Source: Kitasatospora phosalacinea
GTDB taxonomy: Bacteria > Actinomycetota > Actinomycetes > Streptomycetales > Streptomycetaceae
DNA: 34,731 bases
Direction: 5' to 3'
Assembly (NCBI RefSeq): GCF_000716545.1
Contig: NZ_JNWZ01000075.1
Coordinates: 1 to 34,731, forward strand
A program made the translations under genes and the position numbers. The notes beneath the pieces are model-generated. The model ran no database searches, was not told the DNA's origin, and worked only from the letters and a program-made list of their open reading frames with translations. How positions within the stretch are numbered: position 1 is the first letter of the stretch; each line of letters opens with the position of its first letter. Positions 1-6,508 of this stretch are shown here, one piece after another.

Positions 1-77
1 CTGGGTTGATAGGCCGGATATGGAAGCCCCGTGAGGGGTGGAGTTGACCGGTACTAATAGGCCGAGGGCTTGTCCTC
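1..77 (+). rRNA. rrl: 23S ribosomal RNA, 3' end (partial)
   Basis: The first bases match the conserved 3' end of actinomycete 23S rRNA: the GGAAGCCCC/GGGGTGG stem region, GACCGGTACTAATAGGCCGA and the terminal GGGCTTGTCC segment. The gene begins outside the window. The exact 3' nucleotide is estimated from memory of Streptomyces 23S ends and may be off by a few bases. Confidence 0.93.
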
Positions 78-131
78 AGACGCTCGCGTTCACTGTGTGG
101 TTCCCGGGTAGCGAACAGCTATCGCCGGCAT

Positions 132-190
132 GGAGCCTAATTCTTGGCTCCGCCAGGTAAGTAACACAACTTTCAACTGAAAAGTGTGTT
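132..190 (+). other. 23S-5S spacer hairpins (probable processing structures)
   Basis: The spacer between 23S and 5S holds two inverted repeats. GGAGCC (132-137) pairs perfectly with GGCTCC (146-151) around an 8-nt loop. AACACA-A-CTTT (163-173) pairs with AAAGTGTGTT (181-190) with one bulged A. Such stems in rRNA spacers commonly serve as RNase III-type processing sites; that role is inferred here. Confidence 0.5.
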
Positions 191-208
191 CGCTGAATAC
201 CCGATAGG

Positions 209-328
209 GTTTCGGTGGTCATAGCATGAGGGAAACGCCCGGTTACATTCCGAACCCGGAAGCTAAGCCTCATAGCGCCGATGGTACTGCAGGGGGGACC
301 CTGTGGGAGAGTAGGACGCCGCCGAGGA
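209..328 (+). rRNA. rrf: 5S ribosomal RNA
   Basis: About 120 nt beginning GTTTCGGTGGTCATAGC and containing the conserved blocks CGCCCGGTTACATTCCGAAC, GGAAGCTAAG and GCCGATGGTACTGC, then GTGGGAGAGTAGGACGCCGCC. The 5' CGGTGG (213-218) pairs with CCGCCG near the 3' end to form helix I. It follows 23S directly, giving the usual 23S-5S order; 16S lies outside the window. Ends are accurate to a few bases. Confidence 0.95.
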
Positions 329-334
329 CAAGGC

Positions 335-370
335 GGACGTTCCGGACCCTGGTGGGTCCGGAGGGCGTCC
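335..370 (+). terminator. rRNA operon terminator stem
   Basis: TCCGGACCC (341-349) and GGGTCCGGA (354-362) form a perfect 9-bp stem with a TGGT loop. The stem is extended by GGACG (335-339) pairing with CGTCC (366-370) across a small asymmetric bulge. It lies just after 5S and has no U-tract, as is common for Streptomyces terminators. Confidence 0.7.
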
Positions 371-444
371 GGATCTCGCGCTGGTGTCGGTGGATCGGCA
401 GTGGCGCCTCTCGAACTCGCAGTGTGCAGACAGGAGTCACCAGA

Positions 445-2775
445 ATGTCGAACCCGCCCCAGGACCGGCCCGAGCGCCGTAACGACGGCGGCCGGGGGTA
501 CGAGCCCAGGTCGCGCGGGGGCTGGTCGAACGACCGTGGCCCGCGTCGTGACGACCGTGGCGAAAGCGGCGGCTACCGGGGTCGTGACGACCGCGGTGAC
601 CGTGGCGGCGACCGCGGGGGCTTCCGCTCGCGTGACGACCGGCCGTCGTACGGCGGCGGTGGCGGCGGTGGTTACCGCGGCAACCGTGACGACCGTCCGC
701 AGGGCGGTAGCGGTGGCGGTGGCTACCGCTCGCGTGACGACCGGCCGTCCTACGGCGGCGGTGGTGGCGGCGGCGGTTACCGCTCGCGTGACGACCGCCC
801 GCAGGGTGGCGACCGCGGTGGCTTCCGCCGTGACGACCGTCCCCAGGGCGGTTTCGAGCGTCGTGACGACCGCCCGCAGGGTGGCGGTTTCCGGGGCGGC
901 CGGGACGATCGTCCGCAGGGTGGCGGTGGCTACCGTCCCCGTGAGGACCGTCCGCAGGGTGGCGGCTACCGCGACCGGGACGACCGTCCGCAGCGCAGTG
1001 GCGGGTTCGAGCGTCGCGACGACCGTCCCCAGGGTGGCGGTTTCCGGGGCAACCGCGATGACCGTCCGCAGGGCGGCGGCGGTTACCGTCCCCGGGATGA
1101 CCGTCCGCAGGGCGGCGGCTACCGTCCCCGTGAGGACCGTCCGCAGGGTGGCGGCTACCGCGACCGCGATGACCGTCCGCAGCGCAGTGGCGGGTTCGAG
1201 CGTCGCGACGACCGTCCCCAGGGTGGCGGCTTCCGGGGCAACCGCGATGACCGTCCCCAGCGCAGCGGTGGTTTCGAGCGCCGTGACGACCGCCCGCAGG
1301 GTGGCGGCTTCCGGGGCGGCCGGGATGACCGTCCGCAGGGCGGCGGCTACCGTCCCCGTGAGGACCGTCCGCAGGGCGGCGGCTACCGTCCCCGTGAGGA
1401 CCGTCCGCAGGGCGGCGGCTACCGTCCGCGCGAGGAGCGGTCGTTCGATGACCGTCCGCAGCGCAGTGGTGGTTTCGAGCGCCGTGACGACCGCCCGCAG
1501 GGTGGCGGTTTCCGTGGCGGCCGGGACGACCGTCCGCAGGGTGGCGGCGGCTACCGTCCCCGTGAGGACCGGCCCTCCTACGGTGGCAGCCGTGACCGGG
1601 ACGACCGTCCGCAGCGCAGCGGTGGTTTCGAGCGTCGCGACGACCGCCCCCAGGGTGGCGGCTACCGCGGCACCCGGGACGACCGTCCGCAGCGCAGTGG
1701 CGGTTTCGAGCGTCGCGACGACCGTCCCCAGGGCGGCGGTTTCCGTGGCGGTCGCGACGACCGGGGCGGGTACCGGGGCAACCGGGACGACCGTGGGGAC
1801 CGGGGCGGCTTCCGGGGCGGGCGGGACGACCGTCCGCGCGGGGGCGGGTACGACCGCGGTGAGCGCGGTGGGTACGACGAGCGGCGCCAGGAGCCGGTGA
1901 AGCGGCTGCCGATCCCGGACGACGTGACCGGGTTCGAGATCGACGCGGACGTCAAGCAGGACCTGAAGAGCCTGCCGAAGACGCTGGCGGACGACGTGGC
2001 GCGCAACCTGGTGATGGTGGCGCGGCTGCTCGACAGCGAGCCGGAGGAGGCCTACAACTACTCGCGGGTCGCGCTGCGGCTGGCGTCGCGGGTGGCGAGC
2101 GTGCGCGAGGCGGCCGGGTTCGCCTCGTACATGACGCAGCGGTACGCGGAGGCGCTGACCGAGTTCCGGGCGGCGAAGCGGATGACCGGGCGGGTCGACC
2201 TGTGGCCGGTGATGGCGGACTGCGAGCGCGGTCTCGGCCGGCCGGAGCGGGCGCTGGCGATGGCAGGCGAGCCCGAGGTGAAGCAGTTGGACAAGGCCGG
2301 TCAGGTCGAGATGCGGCTGGTCGCGGCGGGTGCCCGGGCGGACCTGGAGCAGTTCGACGCGGCCGTCGTGACGCTGCAGAGCCCGGAGCTGGCGTCCTCG
2401 GCGATCCACCCGTGGACGGCGCGGCTGCGCTACGCCTACGCGGACGCGCTGATCGCGGCGGGTCGGGCGGACGAGGCCCGGGAGTGGTTCGTGAAGGCCG
2501 TGGAGGCGGACACGGACGGGTCGACCAACGCGGCCGAGCGGCTGGCGGAGATCGACGGCGTGGAGTTCACCGACGCGCTGGACGAGGAGTCCGAGGACGA
2601 GGGCGCGGAGGCCGTGGAGCCGGTGCGCCGTCAGATCGACAAGGACGACGTCGGCGACGACCGGATGATCTTCGAGGACGAGGAGGACGTCGAGGAGTTC
2701 TACGACGAGGACGACCTCGAGGTCGACGAGGACTACGACGAGGACTCGTTCGAGGAGCAGCCGAAGCAGGGCTGA
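445..2775 (+). CDS. Arg/Gly/Pro-rich repeat protein with TPR-like domain and acidic tail
   Basis: A 776-aa protein of unknown function. The ATG at 445 is chosen because AGGAG (432-436) lies 8 nt upstream; the same frame is open further back but runs into 5S DNA. Residues 1 to about 482 are low complexity: some 25 DRPQ blocks alternate with GGGFRGN/GR, GGYRPRE and RSGGFERR, so Arg, Gly, Phe/Tyr and Asp recur every 12-13 residues. Residues about 483-690 are a helical TPR-like domain (for example AYNYSRVALRLASR, ALTEFRAAKRM, ARLRYAYADALIAAG). Residues about 700-776 are a strongly acidic tail. RGG-like regions in other proteins bind RNA or form condensates. Together with the position next to the rRNA operon this suggests an RNA- or ribosome-linked role, which is inference only. 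No promoter was recognised between the rRNA terminator and this gene. Confidence 0.88.
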   Translation: MSNPPQDRPERRNDGGRGYEPRSRGGWSNDRGPRRDDRGESGGYRGRDDRGDRGGDRGGFRSRDDRPSYGGGGGGGYRGNRDDRPQGGSGGGGYRSRDDRPSYGGGGGGGGYRSRDDRPQGGDRGGFRRDDRPQGGFERRDDRPQGGGFRGGRDDRPQGGGGYRPREDRPQGGGYRDRDDRPQRSGGFERRDDRPQGGGFRGNRDDRPQGGGGYRPRDDRPQGGGYRPREDRPQGGGYRDRDDRPQRSGGFERRDDRPQGGGFRGNRDDRPQRSGGFERRDDRPQGGGFRGGRDDRPQGGGYRPREDRPQGGGYRPREDRPQGGGYRPREERSFDDRPQRSGGFERRDDRPQGGGFRGGRDDRPQGGGGYRPREDRPSYGGSRDRDDRPQRSGGFERRDDRPQGGGYRGTRDDRPQRSGGFERRDDRPQGGGFRGGRDDRGGYRGNRDDRGDRGGFRGGRDDRPRGGGYDRGERGGYDERRQEPVKRLPIPDDVTGFEIDADVKQDLKSLPKTLADDVARNLVMVARLLDSEPEEAYNYSRVALRLASRVASVREAAGFASYMTQRYAEALTEFRAAKRMTGRVDLWPVMADCERGLGRPERALAMAGEPEVKQLDKAGQVEMRLVAAGARADLEQFDAAVVTLQSPELASSAIHPWTARLRYAYADALIAAGRADEAREWFVKAVEADTDGSTNAAERLAEIDGVEFTDALDEESEDEGAEAVEPVRRQIDKDDVGDDRMIFEDEEDVEEFYDEDDLEVDEDYDEDSFEEQPKQG
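631..1845 (+). repeat. In-frame DRPQGG coding repeat array
   Basis: Degenerate tandem repeats of roughly 36-39 bp built on GACGACCGTCCGCAGGG followed by GGCTACCG or GGTTTCCG, all in frame within the 776-aa protein. Higher-order blocks (RSGGFERR-DDRPQGGGFRG) recur near 1000-1050, 1180-1240, 1260-1320, 1455-1520, 1610-1670 and 1690-1750. Near-identical copies suggest expansion by slippage or unequal recombination, so copy number probably varies between strains. Confidence 0.9.
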
Positions 2776-2788
2776 CGAGCAGCTGAGG

Positions 2789-2821
2789 AAGGCCCCCGTT
2801 CCGGGTAGGAGCGGGGGCCTT
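2789..2821. terminator. Bidirectional terminator between convergent genes
   Basis: AAGGCCCCCG (2789-2798) and CGGGGGCCTT (2812-2821) form a perfect 10-bp stem with a 13-nt loop. On the plus strand it is followed by TCCCGTTTC. It lies between the stop of the repeat protein (2775) and the stop of the minus-strand DUF1015 gene (2845), so it can serve both. Confidence 0.82.
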
Positions 2822-2844
2822 TCCCGTTTCCGGGTGCGGAGCGG

Positions 2845-4200
2845 TCAGCCGAGTTCGAGGGAGCGCAGGACCAGTCCGGTGGCCGGCTTGGGGCCGAAGG
2901 AGGTGGACTTGCGGGGCATGGTGACGCCCTGCTCGGCGAGGCGGCGCACCACGCGTTCCTCGACGGGGTGGAGCAGGACGGCGGTGCCGCCGGTGCGGGC
3001 GGCCTCGCGGACGGCGGCCTCGGCGGAGTGCAGGTAGCCGATGTGCTCGGGGCTGTCGGGGACGTGCCAGGTGCGGTCGAGCAGGACGGCGTGCAGGACG
3101 GTGGCGTCCAGGCGGCGCCACTGCTCGGGTCGGTCGGTGCGGACGGCGTCGGTGAGGGTGGCCTCGTCGGGGCCGGTGAGTAGGTGGAAGCGGCCGTCGC
3201 CGGCGGTGAGGACGAAGGAGTTTCCGGGGGAGCGGTGGGCCTCGGCGAGGGCGTTCAGGGCCTCGGGGAGGGGGCCGGGCAGGTCGGTGACGCGCCAGGC
3301 GGCGGGGTCCAGGGCGGTGAGCGCGGCGTCGAGCGGGAGGCGCTGCAGGACGCGGTGGATGGCGCGGACCCGCAGCGGGTAGCGGTCGGTGTCGACGAGC
3401 AGGACCAGGCCGCGGTCCCAGGGGCTGCGGGGGAGGTGGCGGTGTTCGCGCTGCAGCCGCAGGTACATCTCCCAGCGGTGGTGGCCGTCGGCGATCAGGG
3501 CGCGGCAGGTGGCCAGGTCGCGGGTGACGGCGGCCAGTTCGGCGGGGTCGGTGACGGCCCACAGCCGGTGGTGGGTGCCGTCGCTGGTGGTGGTGGCGAG
3601 CAGCGGTTCGGTGGCGGCGGTGCGGTCGACGACCTCGGCGGCGCGGCCGTGGCCGCGGTAGGTGAGCAGCAGCGGTTCGAGGTTGGCGCGGGTGGTGCGC
3701 ATCAGGCCGACCCGGTCGGCGACCGGCTTGGGCATGACGTCCTCGTGCGGGAGGACGACGCCCGCCTCGGGGCCGCTGACGGCGAGGGCGCCGATCAGGC
3801 CGCGCTGGAGGGTGCCGGAGGGGGTGCGCTGCTCGTAGACGTACAGGGCGGGTCGCGGATCGGCGGTCAGGACGCCCTGCCGGCGCCAGTCGCGGAGCAG
3901 GCGGGCGGCGTGCCGGTAGCGGGTGTCGCGGTCGGGGCGGTCGCCGGCGTCCTCGGGTTCGGGGCGGGGGAGGATCAGCCGGACGATGTTGTGCGGGTCC
4001 GCGGTCTCCAGGTCCAGGCGCCGTCCGGGGTCGACCACGTCGTACGGCGGGGAGGTGACCGCGGCCAGGTCACCGACCCGGTGCGGGTCGTAGCGCAGGC
4101 CGCGGAACGGGGACAGGGACAGCCCTGCGGTGGCGACGTGCCCGGGGTCTCCGGGGCCGCCCGAGGGCTCGTTGCCGGTTTCGGCACGAGGGGCGCTCAT
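2845..4200 (-). CDS. DUF1015 family protein
   Basis: A 451-aa protein of the DUF1015 family, which has no established biochemical function. Recognisable family features are LSPFRGLRYDPHRVGDLAAVTSPPYDVV near the N terminus, VLPHEDVMPKPVADRVGLMR, and IADGHHRWEMYLRLQ in the middle, where the His-His pair is highly conserved. The length is close to the family norm. There are two possible ATG starts, at 4209 and 4200. I prefer 4200 because TAACAT lies exactly 7 nt upstream of it, as in leaderless Streptomyces transcripts, and neither ATG has a Shine-Dalgarno sequence. The gene faces the repeat-protein gene across a shared terminator and is divergent from the TPR gene at 4306. Confidence 0.87.
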   Translation of the reverse strand: MSAPRAETGNEPSGGPGDPGHVATAGLSLSPFRGLRYDPHRVGDLAAVTSPPYDVVDPGRRLDLETADPHNIVRLILPRPEPEDAGDRPDRDTRYRHAARLLRDWRRQGVLTADPRPALYVYEQRTPSGTLQRGLIGALAVSGPEAGVVLPHEDVMPKPVADRVGLMRTTRANLEPLLLTYRGHGRAAEVVDRTAATEPLLATTTSDGTHHRLWAVTDPAELAAVTRDLATCRALIADGHHRWEMYLRLQREHRHLPRSPWDRGLVLLVDTDRYPLRVRAIHRVLQRLPLDAALTALDPAAWRVTDLPGPLPEALNALAEAHRSPGNSFVLTAGDGRFHLLTGPDEATLTDAVRTDRPEQWRRLDATVLHAVLLDRTWHVPDSPEHIGYLHSAEAAVREAARTGGTAVLLHPVEERVVRRLAEQGVTMPRKSTSFGPKPATGLVLRSLELG

Positions 4201-4207
4201 TCTGGGC

Positions 4208-4213
4208 ATGTTA
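4208..4213 (-). promoter_or_regulatory. Candidate -10 element for leaderless DUF1015 mRNA
   Basis: Reading the minus strand, TAACAT (fits TANNNT) is followed by seven bases and then ATG (4200), which would place the transcription start at the start codon. No good -35 hexamer is visible 17-18 bp upstream, so this is a pattern-based suggestion. Confidence 0.35.
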
Positions 4214-4305
4214 GCCGGGTAGGCCTTGTTGGGAGATCGCGTCGGAGGCGGACGTCCAGGCCGTGGGCGGGCGAGCGGGACGAGCGGGAAGCGGGGTAGC
4301 TGGGG

Positions 4306-4806
4306 ATGGGTCACCTGGAGCACGAGGACGGCGGGAGCCGGAACGGGAACGGGGGCGGGGTGCCGGGCGGCGGGGTGTACGACTGGTACCGGCGCGGGGT
4401 GCGGCTGCTGGAGGAGAAGCACCCGGCGGCGGCGGTGCAGCTGCTGGCGCGGGCGGCGGAGGCCGAGCCCGGTTCGGGGTCGATCCGGGAGGCGCTGGCG
4501 CGGGCGCAGTTCGACGCGGGGCAGTACGGGCAGGCGCTGGAGAGCTTCCGGGCGGTGGCGGAGGCCGACCCGTCCGACGACTACGCGCAGTTCGGCTGGG
4601 GGGTGTCGGCGGCCCGGCTGGGCGACTTCGAGACCTCGGCGGAGCACCTGGCGCTGGCGGTGGCGATGCAGCCGGGCAACCGGCACTACCAGGCGGCGCT
4701 GCGGCAGACCAGGGCGACGCTGGCGGCCCGGGCGGGGGCGTACGGTCCGCTGCTGCCGGGGGCCCCCGGGTACCTGGCTCCGCCGGAGGATCCGGCCGCG
4801 CCATAG
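4306..4806 (+). CDS. Small tetratricopeptide repeat protein
   Basis: A 166-aa protein with a short Gly/Asn-rich N terminus (residues 1-22) and then about three TPR-like helical pairs: DWYRRGVRLLEEKHPAAAVQLLARAAEAEPGS, IREALARAQFDAGQYGQALESFRAVAEADPSD and YAQFGWGVSAARLGDFETSAEHLALAVAMQPGN. TPRs form protein-protein interaction scaffolds; the partner is unknown. The HAD phosphatase gene starts 47 nt downstream on the same strand, so the two are probably co-transcribed. A TPR gene next to a HAD phosphatase upstream of tlyA is also, from memory, the arrangement in mycobacteria (Rv1691-Rv1692). GC-rich sequence before the ATG contains GCTGGGG but no textbook ribosome binding site. Confidence 0.86.
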   Translation: MGHLEHEDGGSRNGNGGGVPGGGVYDWYRRGVRLLEEKHPAAAVQLLARAAEAEPGSGSIREALARAQFDAGQYGQALESFRAVAEADPSDDYAQFGWGVSAARLGDFETSAEHLALAVAMQPGNRHYQAALRQTRATLAARAGAYGPLLPGAPGYLAPPEDPAAP

Positions 4807-4853
4807 GGTGGCGGGTGTCCGGTTCGGTTCGAGGTGACGAGGGTGGAGCAGCG

Positions 4854-5900
4854 ATGACGGAGAACGCCGCGGCGGTGCGGAGCGTGCCGGGGGCCAGTGC
4901 GGTGGCGCTGACGGAGGCGTACGACACGGCGCTGCTGGACCTGGACGGCGTGGTGTACGCCGGGCCGCACGCGATCGGGCACGCGGTGGAGTCGCTGGAC
5001 CGGGCGCGGGCGGCCGGGATGCGGTTGGCGTACGTCACCAACAACGCGTCGCGGCCGCCGCGGGTGGTGGCGGAGCACCTGACGGAGCTGGGCGTGCCGG
5101 CCGAGCCGGCCGACGTGATCAACTCGGCGCAGGCGGCGGCGCGGCTGGTGGCGGAGAAGGTGCCGGCCGGGTCGCGGGTGCTGGTGATCGGCGGGGCGGG
5201 CCTGCTGGAGGCGCTGGAGGAGCGCGGGCTGGTGCCGGTGCGCTCGCTGGAGGACGACCCGGCGGCGGTGGTGCAGGGCTACGACCCGTCGGTGGGCTGG
5301 GCGGACCTGGCGGAGGCCTCGTACGCGGTGGGCCGGGGGCTGCCGTGGGTGGCCTCGAACACGGACCTGTCGATCCCGACGGCGCGCGGCATCGCCCCGG
5401 GCAACGGGACGCTGGTGGCGGCGGTGCGGGCGGCGACCGGCGCGGTGCCGGAGGTGGCGGGCAAGCCGCTGCCGCCGATGCACCGGGAGACGGTGCTGCG
5501 GACGGGCGCGAAGCGTCCGCTGGTGGTCGGCGACCGGCTGGACACCGACATCGAGGGCGCGTTCAACGGCGGGGTGGACTCGCTGCTGGTGTTCACCGGC
5601 GTCGCCACCCCCGAGCAGGTGCTCGCCGCGCCGGTCCAGCACCGTCCGACGTTCCTGGCCGAGGACCTGCGGGGCCTGCTGGAGGCGCAGCCCGAGGTGG
5701 CGGCGGCCGGCGGCGGCCGGTTCGGCTGCGGCGGCTGGACGGCGGGCGCGGACGGCGGGGTGCTGGTGCTGGACGGCGCGGGCACCCGGATCGACGCGCT
5801 GCGGGCGCTGTGCGCGGCGGCCTGGACGTGGGCGGACGCGCACGACGGCGCGGCGCCCGAGTCGGCGAAGGCCCTGGCGGGGCTGCCCGCGGCGGAGTGA
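4854..5900 (+). CDS. HAD superfamily IIA phosphatase (NagD/glycerol-phosphate phosphatase type)
   Basis: A 348-aa HAD hydrolase of the IIA (NagD-like) class. Motif I is LLDLDGVVY with nucleophile D29 and acid/base D31; motif II is VTNNAS with T62; motif III includes K204 in GKPLPPMH; motif IV is VVGDRLDTDIEGA with Mg-binding D227 and D232. The NagD-type cap lies between motifs II and III. The protein is longer than the usual roughly 270 aa because of an Ala/Gly-rich C-terminal extension of about 70 residues ending in a helical segment (RIDALRALCAAAWTWADAHDG). The start is supported by GGAG (4845-4848) 5 nt before the ATG. The mycobacterial gene in the same position, Rv1692, is known as a glycerol-3-phosphate phosphatase involved in lipid polar-head recycling; the same activity here is inferred from family and synteny. 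Confidence 0.9.
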   Translation: MTENAAAVRSVPGASAVALTEAYDTALLDLDGVVYAGPHAIGHAVESLDRARAAGMRLAYVTNNASRPPRVVAEHLTELGVPAEPADVINSAQAAARLVAEKVPAGSRVLVIGGAGLLEALEERGLVPVRSLEDDPAAVVQGYDPSVGWADLAEASYAVGRGLPWVASNTDLSIPTARGIAPGNGTLVAAVRAATGAVPEVAGKPLPPMHRETVLRTGAKRPLVVGDRLDTDIEGAFNGGVDSLLVFTGVATPEQVLAAPVQHRPTFLAEDLRGLLEAQPEVAAAGGGRFGCGGWTAGADGGVLVLDGAGTRIDALRALCAAAWTWADAHDGAAPESAKALAGLPAAE

Positions 5901-6027
5901 CGGTCGGACCGACGGGCGGGGCCGCGCGGTGCTGCCGGGGGCGGACGGCGCGGGCCCGCCGGCCGGTCGGTGTGCGGCGCGGTGCTGGTGGCGACGAAGG
6001 CGGGCTCGCCCCCGGCGGGCGGCCGGT
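5901..6027. other. Short GC-rich convergent intergenic region
   Basis: 127 bp between the stops of the HAD gene and the minus-strand SCP2-like gene. It holds several short GC-rich inverted repeats but no clear single terminator stem, and I see no coding potential in it. Confidence 0.4.
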
Positions 6028-6375
6028 TCAGAGCAGGGTGCGCAGGCGCAGCAGGTCGCGGAGGCTCGCGTCCAGTTTGAGGCGGCCGGTGGCCCAGGCG
6101 GTGGGGAAGGCCAGCTTGCCGTCGACCAGGGCGACCAGGTCGTCGCCGGTGGTGGTGAGCCTGATGTCGGCCTTGGTGGCGGGCGGGCCGGGGGCGTCGG
6201 TGATGCCGGTGAGCCGGCCGTCGGCGAGGCGGCCGGTGAAGGTCAGGCCGAGGTCGGTGAGGTGGCAGCTGAGGGAGCGGTCGAGGGCGGTGGCCTTGCG
6301 GATGTCGCCGCCGGCGGCCGCGAGGTTGCGGCTGAGCTGCTCCAGCGCGGTGCGGCACTCCTCGATGGTGGCCAT
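6028..6375 (-). CDS. SCP2-like sterol-carrier domain protein
   Basis: A 115-aa cytoplasmic protein resembling a stand-alone SCP2 (sterol carrier protein 2-like) domain. An N-terminal helix (MATIEECRTALEQLSRNLA) is followed by alternating strands, DLGLTFTGRLADGRLTGIT and ADIRLTTTGDDLVALVDGKLAFPTAWATGRLKLDASLRDLLRLRTLL. The phrase ranging from LVDGKL to GRLKLDASLRDLLRL is typical of bacterial SCP2 members. The family binds hydrophobic ligands; the ligand here is unknown. The start is well supported by AGGAG on the minus strand (6386-6390), 10 nt upstream. It is divergent from the histone-like gene at 6509. Confidence 0.85.
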   Translation of the reverse strand: MATIEECRTALEQLSRNLAAAGGDIRKATALDRSLSCHLTDLGLTFTGRLADGRLTGITDAPGPPATKADIRLTTTGDDLVALVDGKLAFPTAWATGRLKLDASLRDLLRLRTLL

Positions 6376-6412
6376 GGGCGGCTTGCTCCTGTCGGTGGTC
6401 GTTCTGCGCCCC

Positions 6413-6457
6413 ACGCTAGCGCAGCGCCGTACGGCGGCGGCCGGGAACGGGTAGCGT
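6413..6457. promoter_or_regulatory. Divergent promoter pair with mirrored -10 hexamers
   Basis: ACGCTA (6413-6418) read on the minus strand is TAGCGT, and TAGCGT also occurs on the plus strand at 6452-6457. Each fits the TANNNT -10 pattern and faces outward, toward the SCP2-like gene (leader about 31 nt) and the histone-like gene (leader about 45 nt). The -35 regions are weak. The two hexamers form an inverted repeat, so a shared regulator is possible but unproven. Confidence 0.45.
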
Positions 6458-6508
6458 CGGTGCGGGCAGTCGGTGTGGGCAATATCGGGGCGCAGAGGAG
6501 GCGGACGG

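Noticed and set aside
281..1900. 539-codon plus-strand frame overlapping the repeat region
   Set aside because: Out-of-frame reading of the same repeat giving monotonous Val/Arg/Ala/Thr; the other frame has a ribosome binding site and recognisable TPR-like domain.
76..2409. 777-codon open frame on the minus strand opposite the repeat protein
   Set aside because: It arises from the high-GC repeat on the plus strand, is very rich in Ala/Thr/Val/Arg/Pro, and runs through the 5S gene. No start context or domain is visible.
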